64,000 nt of DNA from Rhytidiadelphus loreus (Eukaryota > Streptophyta > Bryopsida > Hypnales > Hylocomiaceae). A model generated the notes under the pieces. That model worked only from the letters and a program-made list of their open reading frames with translations, did not search any database and was not told where the DNA came from. Positions 37,393 to 49,545 of the stretch are shown in pieces (the first letter of the stretch is position 1; each line of letters starts with the position of its first letter). The stretch lies in the NCBI GenBank assembly GCA_947034895.1, contig OX344765.1, positions 36,337,001-36,401,000 on the forward strand, in the 5' to 3' direction. Position numbers and translations under genes: made by a program.

Positions 37393-40134
37393 TCTGGTTT
37401 AAGCGATTGTAGGCACAGAGAGATACTCTTTCTCTTGTAATATGCAAATGCTTCTCACCTTGTTAGTTTTGTACTATATTAACCCACTACGCACAATGTC
37501 TCTTCAAACATAAATAAATTAGCACTAGGTAGGCTTTGATCTAAGCGCATCAACGTGAGATATGGACCAGATTATGAATGCCGTTTCTACTTACAAAAGT
37601 GGATGATCACGTACACGACGGAATAAGTTACGATCCATTCGCTCTAAACTCAGTCACCTCTGCATTCAGAAATTTCTTTGTAACTGTAATATCGAATAAC
37701 AATTGTAAGCTTGTACACTTGCTATACTTTATGTACTGTACAGAACTCACAAAGAGGTGGGGTACAGGTAGAATTTGAGTTTGTCTCCACAACAGATCCA
37801 CCCTTAGAATTTTAGAAAGGAGAGCAAATGCATAAGAAAGTATTCATGGATAACACACTGTCCAGTAACAAGTGGATTGATTATATCTGTTCTTCTCAAA
37901 GTGTACACATCTTACTTCCATAAATCGTACTGAAGCGAAGCTATAGAACGGACCACTGTTACATATTCACTAGAACAAAATGGGAGTAGGAAGAAAAACT
38001 CGTCGATTGATAACAATTTCATCATCAATACACTGCCCATAGAAATACAACAATCGAATAATTATGCGCATGTTTAATTGATCTTCTCTCCATCATGCAG
38101 TTGTGTTAGTTGTTGGCAAGGTTTTTGTAAAATTTAAAACCATTGCCCAGCAGACATTCCGACAAGTCTTGGTTCTAATCAGGGCTATCGGCAACCTCAT
38201 CTCGCCTAACAACTAGGAAATCATGTTACACTGGAATAGGTATAGAATATCAAGCTAGACATTGCAGCACTACTGTAGTTTCGCAAAAATAATGCCACAT
38301 TCCAAAGCATAGTCGACTCCCTTCAGTCAGTAAGGGAGGCTTCCCGAAATGACCTGCCAACCCACGTATGTTGTCAGTTGATGAAGTAGGTTCATCAATC
38401 TCAATTTTATTGCTTTGCCGCAAGGATTAATTTTCAGCAATAAAATTGAGAATGTACAGTGATTTGCAGGCATTATGAAAATTCACTAGAATCATCCTTC
38501 AAGTAGGGTTCGTGACCCTGTGTAGGAAGAAAAGAAAGTGAGTCAGAGGGAGAAAATCTCTAGATTCACACTACTAAGAAATAAAGGATAACTCAACTAT
38601 GTTGACAGATTGAGAAAAAGCATGCCAAACTGTGAGCATTCTCAAAGGCATTCTATTTAAATATTTGTGGAGGCACCAAAGTAGTCCATTTGGCTCTCTC
38701 TACCAAGTGGACGAACCTCCACAGTATTGTTGGGGATAAACGTTAGATCACTGATCATTTGAGTTGTGCTTGTTTGAAACTCTTACCCGCAGATGACCCA
38801 TTTTCTTGCTTAAACTAGACATAGTCTGAACCAGAAAGCCTAAGGTCGATTATGAGTGCATATATAATCCGCAATGCATACTTTACTCTTAGTGTCCAGA
38901 AAATATATGTTAAAATGCGTTGTAATCCTCTATCACGAGTCCACAAGACCCAGTAAAAATTTAACGGAGTTTAAGAATAGGAACCAAGTTCAAATGCTTA
39001 TTTGGACTCGTTGAGGTGCACATACCTGTAGTCTACCTTTGACCAAAATTGTGATAAAAAACACACGAGAGGAATGCAGCACGGAAGAAGATATCCAATC
39101 AATCGCATCTGCACCTTCCAAGGAACTATGACCCATCAAAAACCTGGTCGCCACAATACATAAAAACAATGTTATGGTCGTTGAAAGTGTTTAGGAACTC
39201 TCCCGAACCTCTTGCAACCCAACCCTAAAAGAGGATGCTGTTGAAGTTGCTTCATTAACAACATTGACAAAAGAGGTTTCCTCGGAATAACCAAAAGCCA
39301 AGAAGCATTCAAGACTATCAGAAAATTGCCCGCTCTCACAGAAACGTGACCTCCATTACTTATCACACTTGTAGTTACCATAAACTCAAAAACTTGAAGA
39401 AAACTGACAACAATAAATAGCGGTGTACCATGATCCCATTCGTAACACCTGCGCAACATGCGCAGCTCGCGTCATAGTGTATCCATTCGGAAGCTCCGAA
39501 ATTCCTACACACTACAACAACTCTCTGTTAATAGAGGCAGAAAAAAAAAGTCACTGGAAATCAAGTTCACAATTGTGATTAATCCTAGGGACCCTTGTAG
39601 ATTTTCGATACTGCATTTTTTTCACTTTACACATTGTATTTGAGTAAGATGATCACTAACACAACACAAACTTGTAAAAAACTGATACTCCTTTCCTAAA
39701 CTGCTTCATTTTTCATGGACTCTCCCACACGTGTGGTACACGTAAGGAAAATAAGAACAAGAACATACACCCAAAGGATGCTCCTTGATCCTTTAAGGGC
39801 TACAACAAGTGGACACCACAAATCTTGCACTTCTTGAGAGTGCACGTAAGATAAACAACATTTAGTTCCACCCCCAACTAAAGAATCTTGCTTAATGAGT
39901 ACATTTCGAGTTTGCCTATATACACGACCCAAAACATTAGAATTTGTGTAAGTTGTCGATCATCACCAACTAAACCTTCGAACTAACCCTTATAACTTCT
40001 GCATACGGTATCCAAAGAATGCATTCTCCGATGCGCCGGAGCTTTACCAACAAGCTAGAGCATTTACAATTTAACACTAGAAACTACGTACGCTTTTACC
40101 TCCCAAGTGTACCAATTAGGTGTGTTACCTTACC
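37393..40134. other. Intergenic or untranslated, no gene recognised
   Basis: Part may be 3' untranslated sequence of the MCTP remnant or of the minus-strand ORF at 40135-40353. Open frames such as 39172-39459 have no recognisable domain. Confidence 0.4.
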
Positions 40135-40353
40135 TCAAAGGTTTCTGACGGTATTCATAACGGGGTGCAACGGACCCCCAGGGATGCACACCAGAAGCAA
40201 CACCAGAGCAGCCAGGCCAGTGAACAGAGACGGCGTCTGCCAGAAGCCCACAACCTCCTGGGCAACTTCTTGGCTTTGTTGCATCAATCCGGGCACAATG
40301 AACACAGTGACAATGAGGAACAGGAGAAGCGAGAGAATGAAAAAAGGCAACAT
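40135..40353 (-). CDS. Possible small two-helix membrane protein
   Basis: I do not recognise this protein. It is a 72-residue open frame with two hydrophobic helices: residues about 1-23 (MLPFFILSLLLFLIVTVFIV) and about 41-60 (SLFTGLAALVLLLVCIPGG), joined by a polar Gln/Glu-rich linker. It sits in a GC-richer island typical of exons. Upstream in the same frame is a short ORF (MQPILGCAAAAML...) ending in TGA at 40417, so an upstream ORF or an unseen exon is possible. A good splice donor (GAG/GTAAGG) overlaps the stop, so the C-terminus could differ. The same island is open on the plus strand (40019-40495), without hydrophobic character. Confidence 0.35.
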   Translation of the reverse strand: MLPFFILSLLLFLIVTVFIVPGLMQQSQEVAQEVVGFWQTPSLFTGLAALVLLLVCIPGGPLHPVMNTVRNL

Positions 40354-40419
40354 TGGTGGCCACCTCGATGATCTCAAAAACGAAGAATCACTGCCGAAAT
40401 CAGTCTTCAAGCGAGATCA

Positions 40420-42840
40420 AGCCTCCGAAATCAACATGGCAGCAGCAGCACAACCCAGAATCGGTTGCATCTTTACATTCAAATACCTCAAATAAAAATA
40501 TCTCTCAAACTGGGTGGGTCTCACAATCTGAACTATTTCTTGATCTAAACTAGTTCTCTGGATTTGGAGGTGTAAGCTTAACCCGAAAAAGCTTAAACAA
40601 CATGCAGACAATGATTCTACTCAAAAGATCACCGATGCAAGCACAACTGGAAGAAAAAGAAAAAAATGGGAAGCGGTGGAGATGATACTCAGTTACTACT
40701 CTCCTGGCTTGTCTCCCTTTCATTCCTATCGACAATAAATGCTGGCCCTAGTGTCCACAACCTACTACTGTTGTACTGTTAACTGAACCCAAACGTTCAT
40801 ATCATCCCTCATGAGGATGAAACTGACCAGGGCCTGCCTGACCCCAAACTTTTCTTTCAAGGATAGCCGCAGTTTTTCTGGACTTGGACAGCTCTAAAAA
40901 AGCTGCTAAACAGACAACATGATGACAAGTTTTCAGACGAGTGATGTCATTGAAAGGGTTTTAAGAATGCTGACTGGTTGGAGTCAAAGTGGTTGACTTG
41001 AGGAAATAAAGTGGGCAAGCTTAACTTATAGGAACTCCCTCGGTATCTCCGAGTCCCCCTTAATTTTTTTGTAATGTGCCTATTAGCTTAATAGAAGTTG
41101 AACCTCTTTTAGTGCATATTCTCTCAGTCCCACTAAAAAACTTCAAATCGGTTTAGGGTTTGTACCACTTAAAAGGTTCCATTTATTGATTTTGATTACA
41201 CCTTTCTAAATGCATAAACCTTTCTTAGTGCATGATCCCGGCACCATGCACTATGAAAGGTTTTACATGTACTACACTTTGAAAAGCACTCATACTCAAA
41301 GTTTGAAGACAATAGGAATGCACCAAATTCTACTTAATCTTGAAACAAGTTAAATATTAACCTTGTTTTTAGCAAAAAATCCTAAACATTTTGTCTAACT
41401 AGAAGATCATTTGGGAATGGAGTGAGTTGATGATTTTAGTATTGACTCTACACTCTTGGAAAACATATTTGAAAAATCCAAGCAAAAAAACATCTTCTAA
41501 TTATAAGAAAACGTATTCTCTTGGAGAACTTTTGTAATATCAGTGAATTTTCAATTCCAAGACGTTAAAAAAAACGTGAGTATCATGTAGGTGCATCTTT
41601 GAATCATCTTCAAAGAGTATAACAAATGTTTAAAGAACCAAGTGCACCCTAGAAACACCTATTGGTATGAGGATTATTCTTAGCTTTCTACATAAGCTTG
41701 TGAAGTAGGTTGTCAATGTAAAAGCAATATTGACATAATTGTGACCAAATAGGTTGATTACATTCATGATTGTTGAACACAAATGTCCAAGATCTCTTAT
41801 TAATTGTTGAAGTTCCATAAACAAGGTAGGAATTGCTAGGTAATTATGGATTGACATTCTACAACGACACAATAAATTATCAATTACATTGCATAGATTT
41901 CAATGTAATTGGATTTCAATTGTATTACTTTTACAACAACCTACCTTACATAATTTCCTTCCAACTAGTTTTTTTTTGGTCTTCGGACCAATGGTCATGT
42001 GGCCTTTCTTTCAAGAAGGTTCTAAGTTTTTTGGCTCCATGTAGGGGCTTGAATTGAAGAAGGCCAATTTTGAATATATGATTTTTTTTTATGTGTTGTC
42101 TTTGCACGATGGATGAATTGAGGTTTTAGAAACATTGTGGTAATGATGTGTAGGGCCATGATAATTGTCTAGCATTTTCTAATACATTTATCTTCTTTTT
42201 CTATAGGCTTGAAGCTACCCATTTTTTTTTGAGGAACCTAGGCATTTAAATGCCTAAAAAAAACATTGTTTCCAACTATTGTAATTAGATTAAAAATGTT
42301 ATGAAGTAAATAAGAAATTGAAAACAATAAGTAATCAAGTTAGATGACACTCCATAGAGTTTGAGGTACATGAACAATAACTAAGATAACTTCTTAATTA
42401 CGAAAACAACCCCTACAAATTCTTATAAAAAATGTAAAATTTCAATTTATGAAAGTCTAGGATTGCTTTTAATACAACTACTTTTAGTATTTTGAAAAAT
42501 CATAGTTTATTCACATGATGTTCAAGAAATGCATCCTAAAAAATAAATTTAGACTCTTCTTTTGACTACCAATGAAATTTACAAACTCCTTTTATAGTTA
42601 AAAAATAAATAAAAATGTTCAAATCCTTATTCAAACGATTCTAGGTGATGTGTCCTTAACTCCAAAAGGACCAAAGTTCCTAATATCTCTTGAAAAGATG
42701 CAAATGCATGTGCCAAACAACAACAACCCACTTTGAAAATCCCTAGCCATTTGATGTGGAAAGAGATAAACAAAATTACCCCCTATGCTGTCCATTTGCC
42801 AAAAATTCCACACCATTGATTTGCCAAAAATCAATGGCTA
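40420..42840. other. Intergenic, no gene recognised
   Basis: No coding signature. The first few hundred bases may be the 5' region of the small membrane-protein ORF. Confidence 0.4.
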
Positions 42841-42844
42841 TCGC

Positions 42845-42975
42845 TTTAGGATATGGATACGGATATGAAAGACGGACACAAATACAAAGTACAAATACAA
42901 AATACAGATACGGATATGGCAATACAGATATGCCAGATATGATAGATATGACAATACAGATACGGATATGACAAT
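42845..42975. repeat. Degenerate GATAYGGATATG microsatellite
   Basis: GATACGGATATG and ACAATACAGATA words recur in a roughly 6-bp register across about 130 bp. Simple repeat. Confidence 0.75.
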
Positions 42976-43204
42976 ATATTTCATATTGATTGCATATGAA
43001 GTTGCAATCTAAAATTACAAATAGAGTTGTTTGGTTTGGGTTTGGGTTTTAGGTTGGGAATTTAAAAAAATTATGTCCTTTCATTAGATGTCATGTGTAC
43101 AACAAGTACCTAATTCCATTAATTAATTAATTCAAGTAGGGCTTTTGGATCCTCTAAGTCACTATGCACTCTATGCATTTAAAAGACAAGTCCACAAATC
43201 ATAG

Positions 43205-44790
43205 GCCACAAAATGGATTTTGGAAAACTCATATGATTTCAAATTTCGTTGTGATTTTTTGAAACTTTTTTTAAGATAGAAAAACATATAAGGTTTATGG
43301 AAATAATTTTTTAAAATTTCAATCATTCCACAAGCAAAAGTTAAGCCATTCTAAGTACAATTTTCATCTCGTCAAGCAGCTAAAGAAATCCACAAAAAAT
43401 TGAAATAATTAAATTTTTTTTTCCCCCTTATAGATCATATTTTTCTACATAGAAAGCTTTGATTCATTCCATTTGGATTTAGTGATGTGAAAGTTATAGA
43501 GCATCTTGTTTTCTAAACAAATCATAGAATCTTATTGAGAAAATAACATATAAGATTCAATTTTGAACTCAATTTTTTCACAACTTTTATCTCACCGTTG
43601 TGATTAGTATGTTTTAATTCCATCTCAAAGATATTAACAATTTTAGTTTTTCTTTTATCTCGTACCTGCATCTATTTAACAATTTTTCAAGAATGAAATT
43701 TAACTATTTTTTATTGTAATTTTTTTCCTAAATTCTCAACTTAATTCTCCATGATAAATTTTCTTTTAATTCAAACTCCACGGTACAAAATATTTAATTC
43801 AAGAAGGTTCAAAGTCAATAATACAATCATGGAAGATGCAAAAAAACATGTTTTCTTCACTTTAACCCCTAAAGGACCAAACACCGTTTTTTGATAACAT
43901 AGCGATTTTAAGCAGCTCACTACGAATGGAATTTTTATTCTTTTTCTCTCAAATTTTCACACAAGAAGTGCCCGAGGAATATCTTTAAGGCCCAACAATT
44001 TTCATGACTTTTGACTAAATGGTTCAAAAGTTATTGCATGATATGTCATTTTCAATGCTCGGCGGGCAGTCCGGGCAGCAAAAAAAACTTCCTGAAAAAT
44101 CACTTTAAAAAATAAATAAAAAATTTAAACTGGTTCTTTAGGTTTATCTAAGAGTGGGAAGCTTTGAATCATTCCATTTGGATTAATGAGTCAAAAGTTA
44201 TGAGGATTTTTAGTTTGCGGGTAGGTATGGAGTCCATGAAAACCATACCTACTCACGAACTAAAAATCCTCATAACTTTTGACTCATTAATCCAAATGGA
44301 ATGATTCAAAGCTTCCCACTCTTAGATAAACCTAAAGAACCAATTTAAATTTTTTATTTAAAAAAAAATGATTTTTCAGGAAGTTTTTTGAGCTGCCCAA
44401 GCTGCCCGCCGAGCAATGAAAATCACAAATCATGTAATAACTTTTTAACAATGTAGTCAAAAGTTTTGAAAATTGTTGTACCCTAAAGCTACTCCTCGGG
44501 CACATGTTTTGTGAAATTTTCAAGAAAAAATATTAAGAACTCCACTCATAGCGAGCTGCCCAAAATTGCTATGTTGCCAAAAAACGCAGTTTTTTCCTTT
44601 AGGGGTTAAAACGCAAATGTCTTGCAATATATGCAACCAAACCTTTTGAAATTCCTTCCACACATTCTTACACTAATCTAGTACAAGATCCTACAGATAA
44701 ATATGCACAACCCCCCCTCAATTTTCACATTTTTTTCCCTCTTTGCAACAGAAATGACAGTTTTGAGTGTTTTTTATGGAGAAAAGGCTC
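43205..44790. mobile_element. Old copy of the 57213-type element, interrupted by a younger insertion
   Basis: 43205-43865 and 44606-44790 align in order with 57260-57938 and 57939-58105 of the element at 57213. Shared blocks include TTTTAATTCCATCT, TCATTCCATTT and TCTTGCAAT. The terminal repeats have decayed. The TTAA at the break point received the 43866-44605 insertion. Confidence 0.8.
43866..44605. mobile_element. TTAA-flanked fold-back element (piggyBac-like MITE)
   Basis: The element starts CCCCTAAAGGACCAAACACC and ends CCTTTAGGGG, folding back over nearly all of its 740 bp around a centre near 44240. TTAA flanks both ends (43862-43865, 44606-44609). The related sequence at 57931-57945 has CACTTTAAACGC with a single TTAA, i.e. 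the unoccupied site, so TTAA duplication is shown directly. CCC-type ends and TTAA duplication are hallmarks of the piggyBac superfamily. No transposase is encoded. Confidence 0.85.
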
Positions 44791-45093
44791 TAGTGATTGG
44801 GATGGAGGAATGCGGGTCCCTTCGTTTCTTCCACAGCTGCTCGGTGCTTCAGTTGCTAACAATAATGCAGTGCCTGTTGTGTCTGTTTGCGCTCATTCAT
44901 TCATAAGTGCGCCGCACCAACTTCACTCACAACATTCCAAGCAGCTGCATGATCGGTATGAATACAATTAAACTTCCTTGGACAGTTGGTATCTCCAAAG
45001 ATGGCAAGATTATAGATTATAAATAGATGTTGGTATACCTGATGGCATCAAACTTCCCAAATTATCTTCGCATTTGAAAGTATTGTAGAAGTA

Positions 45094-45377
45094 AGGTAAC
45101 TACACCTAAAATCGCACAAGTAAGCAATTCAGAATGGTTCCCATTGTTATATTGGAATTTTATTTTGTGGGGTCATGTTGGTAGTGAAAAGGGGATTCTA
45201 GATTCTCTTAAAATGCATTTTTTGGACACTGTATGAATTAACTATGAATTTTCAAAGTGTTGAAAATAAGTGTTCCTAAAAGCGATCATAGAGTCTCATG
45301 AATAGTAGGAGCACATTTTAGGCAAGAATTTCTAGTGTGCGCTTATAGGAAGCATGCGGTTTTAGGTGTAGTTACCT
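45094..45377. mobile_element. TA-flanked MITE, TIR AGGTAACTACACCTAAAA
   Basis: AGGTAACTACACCTAAAA on the left has an inverted match TTTTAGGTGTAGTTACCT on the right; TA flanks both ends (45092-45093, 45378-45379). It belongs with 6929, 13991 and 15557 by its AGGTA end. The next element starts seven bases further on. Confidence 0.85.
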
Positions 45378-45383
45378 TACTTA

Positions 45384-46119
45384 AGGTAGAAGTTCCTATT
45401 TCGAACAACCCCCCAATCATGAGTTTTTAGGCTAATTTATTGTGGACAATAGTTGGATGTAGTATTCATGGAGAAAGATTCTTTGTTTGTACCTTCTTGT
45501 CCACTCATCTCTCTTCCCTTCTTGTAAAGGGAGAAGTGCCAAAGCTAATTGGAATAGATGAGTCTATGAAACTGGAATAGGTTTGAATGAAAAATCCACA
45601 TTTATATTGAATAAAATATTCATTCTTGGAGATTTGTTTTGTTTTGCATTCTTCCTCATCTTTATGTTTGCACACATTGAGTTGAGTTTCTCAATAAATT
45701 TCCCACGGTGCACAAACTAAAATGCTTAAGTTATCAAGAATAGGTACTTCTACCTTCTTCCTGATAACTTAAGCATTTCAACTTGTACAAGGATGGAAAT
45801 TCATTGAGAAACTAAGCTTAATGTGTGCAAACATAAGGATGAGGAAGAATGAAAAAAAAAACGATTTTTTTCCCATGAATGAATGTTTTATTCAATATAA
45901 ATGTGGATTTTTCATTCAAATCCATTCTAGTCTCATAGACTCACCTATTCAAATTAGCTTTGGCAGTTTGCCCTATGCAAGGAAGGATGAGAGATGAGTG
46001 GACAAGAAGGTACAAACAAAGAATCTTTTTCTATGAATAGTGCATTCAACTATTGTCCACAATAGGTCAACTTAAAAAGCCATGACAAGGGGGACTGTCT
46101 GAAATAGGTACTTCTTCCG
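45384..46119. mobile_element. Long fold-back element with a terminal-repeat copy at its centre
   Basis: About 735 bp that folds back with arms of about 350 bp, from AGGTAGAAGTTCCTATTTC on the left to GAAATAGGTACTTCTTCC on the right, with TA at each flank. The centre (about 45745-45765) contains AATAGGTACTTCTACCTTC, a copy of the terminus, between the two TTATCA/TGATAA arms. It may be two short MITEs joined head to head. Confidence 0.75.
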
Positions 46120-46270
46120 TAATAAACACTTCTATCATATTAATAGGCAATGTTGCAAAATACAATGGAGATGTTGCAACTTTAATGTAAATAAATCATC
46201 ACTATCGATAACACTATCACATTACTATGGGTGTCTTCATTTGTCATCAAGAGATTCAAAACAAGTAGAA

Positions 46271-46466
46271 CCAAAACCAATAGTATACCCAATGGCATCA
46301 CTTTTTAGGTAAGGCAATGATTCTAGAGCTTAAATGTAGGTAGGCTGTAGATAGCTTATTGTCTGTTGACCAAAATGATAAGCTATCTATAGTCTACCTA
46401 CATTTAAGTTCTAGAATCATTGCCTTACCTAAAAAGTGACACCATTGGGTACACTACTGATTTTGG
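46271..46466. repeat. Near-perfect hairpin, arms about 85 bp
   Basis: Left arm 46271-46360 and right arm about 46379-46466 are inverted copies with few mismatches around a loop of about 20 bases. The outer words are CCAAAACCAATAGTATACCC and the complement of its right-hand copy. It could be a small MITE or the precursor of a small RNA. No target duplication was identified. Confidence 0.8.
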
Positions 46467-46848
46467 GTGCTCCTACCATAAGAAGTATCCAAGGTATCTA
46501 TAGATAGGGTGCATTTGAGAGTAGAAACATTACTTGCCCCATTGTATATACGTAACAATCTTTGCAGTTGCAAGAACTCACCCTTCTTCATTGTACAGTA
46601 GATGGCAACCCATAAATAAGACTCAAAAGTCTTGAGATTCATTGTCAAGAGCATTGATGGTGCTCAATACTGAGTGTCCAACGCGTATCTTGTTGAAGTT
46701 TTTAGTGCCAACAAACGTAACCCAAGATGAACTCACGACTGTACACGAAACGGATTTGGATTTGCTTGCCACGGATGTTCAGGCAGCGTCAAAAGAACAG
46801 AAAGTTTCTCTTGTTCGAGTTGAAAATACCATGAAAGATCCTGTTCAA

Positions 46849-49479
46849 TTAGACGAAGGGGCTGCAGTTCCAAATTTGCTTCAAGACATCCTCAACTCTA
46901 AAAGTGGTGAAACTTGTGTCCCAGGACGCAATATTATGGCAAGACTTGGCATCGTCAGTGTCCCCACCTTCCGTTGCATTCACGGCTGGCGGACCTTTAG
47001 CAACACAAATCTGCAACAGAAAATTCCAGCACATCAGACTCCATCACCATTGCATTCTTGAAAGGTACTGCAAACTCCTCCACGTCCAACTGCTCATTTA
47101 AAGAAGAATCAAGGTGTTGAAGATGACACAATTCTTCAACATCTTCTTCGTTTGGCACACATCCTCTCACATCTTGAGTTCAAAAATGAAAGCACTTCTA
47201 AGCCAAATATCACAGAGAAGTGTAGTTATTGCCAACCACAATGCAACTACAGTGAAGAGGGTCTACCCTCCATTCTAGAATGTTATGTACTTGAGAGCAC
47301 ATTCTTTCCTATTACGATTTCTTAATGTCTTCTACACCCAATTATGAAGTCTTTCTCAAAAGAATTTGGCTAGTGTAGAGACACCCAAGAAAATGCACAT
47401 GTGTAAAAAGAGTTAGTAAAAAGGGTTAGATGGAGACTAACCCAATGATCACTATCAAACTTGTGTAAGAAAAATTGCCACCTTGCCTGATAAATTCCAT
47501 CAATGTAAACATGTGCAATATCACCCCAAATTAGGTCTTCATGATAGTGAAACTCAACTCGGTGGAGATCAAAGCCTAATCCAATCCCTAAGGCTTTGAT
47601 ATATGCTTCTTTCATGCACCAATGCCTGTGGACATATTTGTTAGAAGTGGCAAGTATTAGCAATTCAATACAATCATGAACATAAGTACAAACACAACTT
47701 TTGAGTCTACCTAAAAAATCTTGCACATAACATTCTATAGAGCTTTTGTTGAGCATTGGTTGAATTGGCACGAAAGAAAATTTTGACACCGTATTTTGCA
47801 AAGTTGAGCTCAAATTGAACAACTGAGAGCTAATTCATGCCATCTCTAACAAATTAAGTAAAAATAAGTGAAATTGAAATTGTCGTGACAAGAGCGATGT
47901 CACGACAATTAGTTGACACTGTTTTCAAAAGGTGCCATGCTATACTTTTCAAGCATGCAAAAGAAGTGCTTGAGAGAGTTTTTAAAAACTAACCTATAAA
48001 ATTGATCAAGCATACCACGTGAATCAGGTCCTCCACTATGGATAGTTTCCCATTCAAAGGGTGTGAAGGACGTAACATGTAGTGCAAACAATTTCTTGGG
48101 ATGTAGACCAAAATGTTTATCATGCGTAATGATATCCACGCCAACCGGTGACACAGGATCTGAAACTATTACCACGTAGTCACCATGATGGCTCACATTG
48201 AAACTGAAATCTGGAAACCTCGCACTTCGAAGCTGATTTGCCTACAACCATTCTCCAAAATCCCTGGTCAAATAAGAATTGTGGACAGGAGTAATACAGA
48301 GAACCCACCATACAAAATCCAGAATTATGAAGGGTATCAAAGGCCTATATAACACAGAAGACTCGAGTGTGTATTCATCATAAAAACCAAGGTCAATGAG
48401 ACCAACCCCTATAGAACCTGTTTATGAGGATTAGTGTCTTCATCTGTAGGGATCTTCAAAGCATTATAGCCCAAAGGCAAAAAAAACTACAGTTTGTAGG
48501 GTTTTAGGGTTTTAGGGTTCAGGGTTCAGGGTTCAGGGTCCTCAGTACAAACTGCAACCTGACAATAAAACAAAAAAAGGCCAAAAAAATCTGGAATTTA
48601 ATTGTTTTCTGGAAGAAAAATATATATACGCAATTAGAAATTCTGGACGCACGAAATGCATGCAGGATACCAGACACTTAGAGCTGCACGATTCTTTATG
48701 ACATTTGCAGTCACACAGATCCCTAAACAAGAGATTAAAAATCAAAAACTAAGAATTCGAAGCCAGGTTGAGTGTGTCCAAGGTAAGGAATACTGGGCTT
48801 CCCCCTGCTCCCCAATAGTACAAACAAGCAAGAATTGCATAAGCCCTAAACCTAATCACTAAAGAGACCAGAAAATCCAGAATTTTATTGAATTCTAGAA
48901 GAAAAAAAATGTTCCACTCGATTTGAAATTCTTGACACACGAAATACATGCATTTATACAAAGAACTAATAGCTCCAAAATTGTATAAAACATTTGGATC
49001 CCTAAACTAACAGATATAAAATTTAGGAATTAGATAAATAAAGCAGGGAGAAGGAAGAGAGAGAGAGAGACCAAGTAAGGCTTGCCTTCTGGAGTACGCT
49101 CAATGCATATATTCTCAAACTCAACCCCCATGACATCATGAATCAGCTTCCGCTGCATCAATCTGCTCACAAGTGCCTGCTTCCGATCCCCCTGACTTGA
49201 GAATCTGAGACAAAGAATGAATGTTTGTTCCCTGGTTTACCGATCTTCCAGCATACACATCTGTTCGTCATTTTGCATAGAATTGAGAAGAGGGGAAAGA
49301 GAGAGAGAGAACCGTAGCACAGACGTCCACTCGGAGGGAGGCAGGAGTGCAAGAGTGGCATGGAATTGCGCATCGGAGGGGGTCCAGAGAGTGGTGTTGA
49401 AAGCCCATCGTATTACACCTTTTGTGACCATGGTTTCATCTTCCGCCATGTCTATTGTAGCTAGATTACGGACACACAT
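46849..49479 (-). CDS. 4'-phosphopantetheinyl transferase (Sfp-type)
   Basis: Predicted to transfer the phosphopantetheine arm of coenzyme A to a serine on carrier proteins such as acyl carrier protein in organelles. Five exons: 49479-49313, 49204-49072, 48241-47994, 47625-47442 and 47010-46849, with GT-AG junctions in matching phase, giving 297 residues, normal for plant members. Exon 1 holds KGVIRWAFNTTLW and exon 2 the RKQALVSRLMQR then ERTPEGKPYL segment. Exon 3 has FNVSHHGDYVV and PVGVDII, containing the Mg-binding Asp. Exon 4 has WCMKEAYIKALGIGLG, the (W/F)xxKE(A/S)xxK motif. Exon 5 ends PPAVNATEGG...SPFV. The start at 49479 is the first ATG; MAEDETMV at 49449 is an alternative. Subcellular target is not clear. 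The intron-2 telomere-like repeat is non-coding. The gene looks intact. Confidence 0.9.
48498..48539. repeat. Interstitial telomere-like repeat in the transferase intron
   Basis: Units of TTTTAGGG followed by three TTCAGGG units. The first are close to the plant telomere repeat TTTAGGG; the others are one-base variants. It lies in intron 2 of the transferase gene (48242-49071). Confidence 0.85.
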
Positions 49480-49519
49480 ATGCTCAGAATTTCAAACCGG
49501 GAACTCTCATACCCCAAAT

Positions 49520-49545
49520 CCTAAACCCTAAACCCCTAAAATCGA
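49520..49545 (-). promoter_or_regulatory. Teloboxes upstream of the transferase gene
   Basis: AAACCCTAAACCCCTAAA lies about 45 bases upstream of the first ATG. AAACCCTA is the telobox, frequent near transcription starts of plant housekeeping genes. Confidence 0.5.

Noticed and set aside
46642..47061. 139-residue plus-strand open frame.
   Set aside because: It is antisense to the last exon of the phosphopantetheinyl transferase gene and has no domain of its own.
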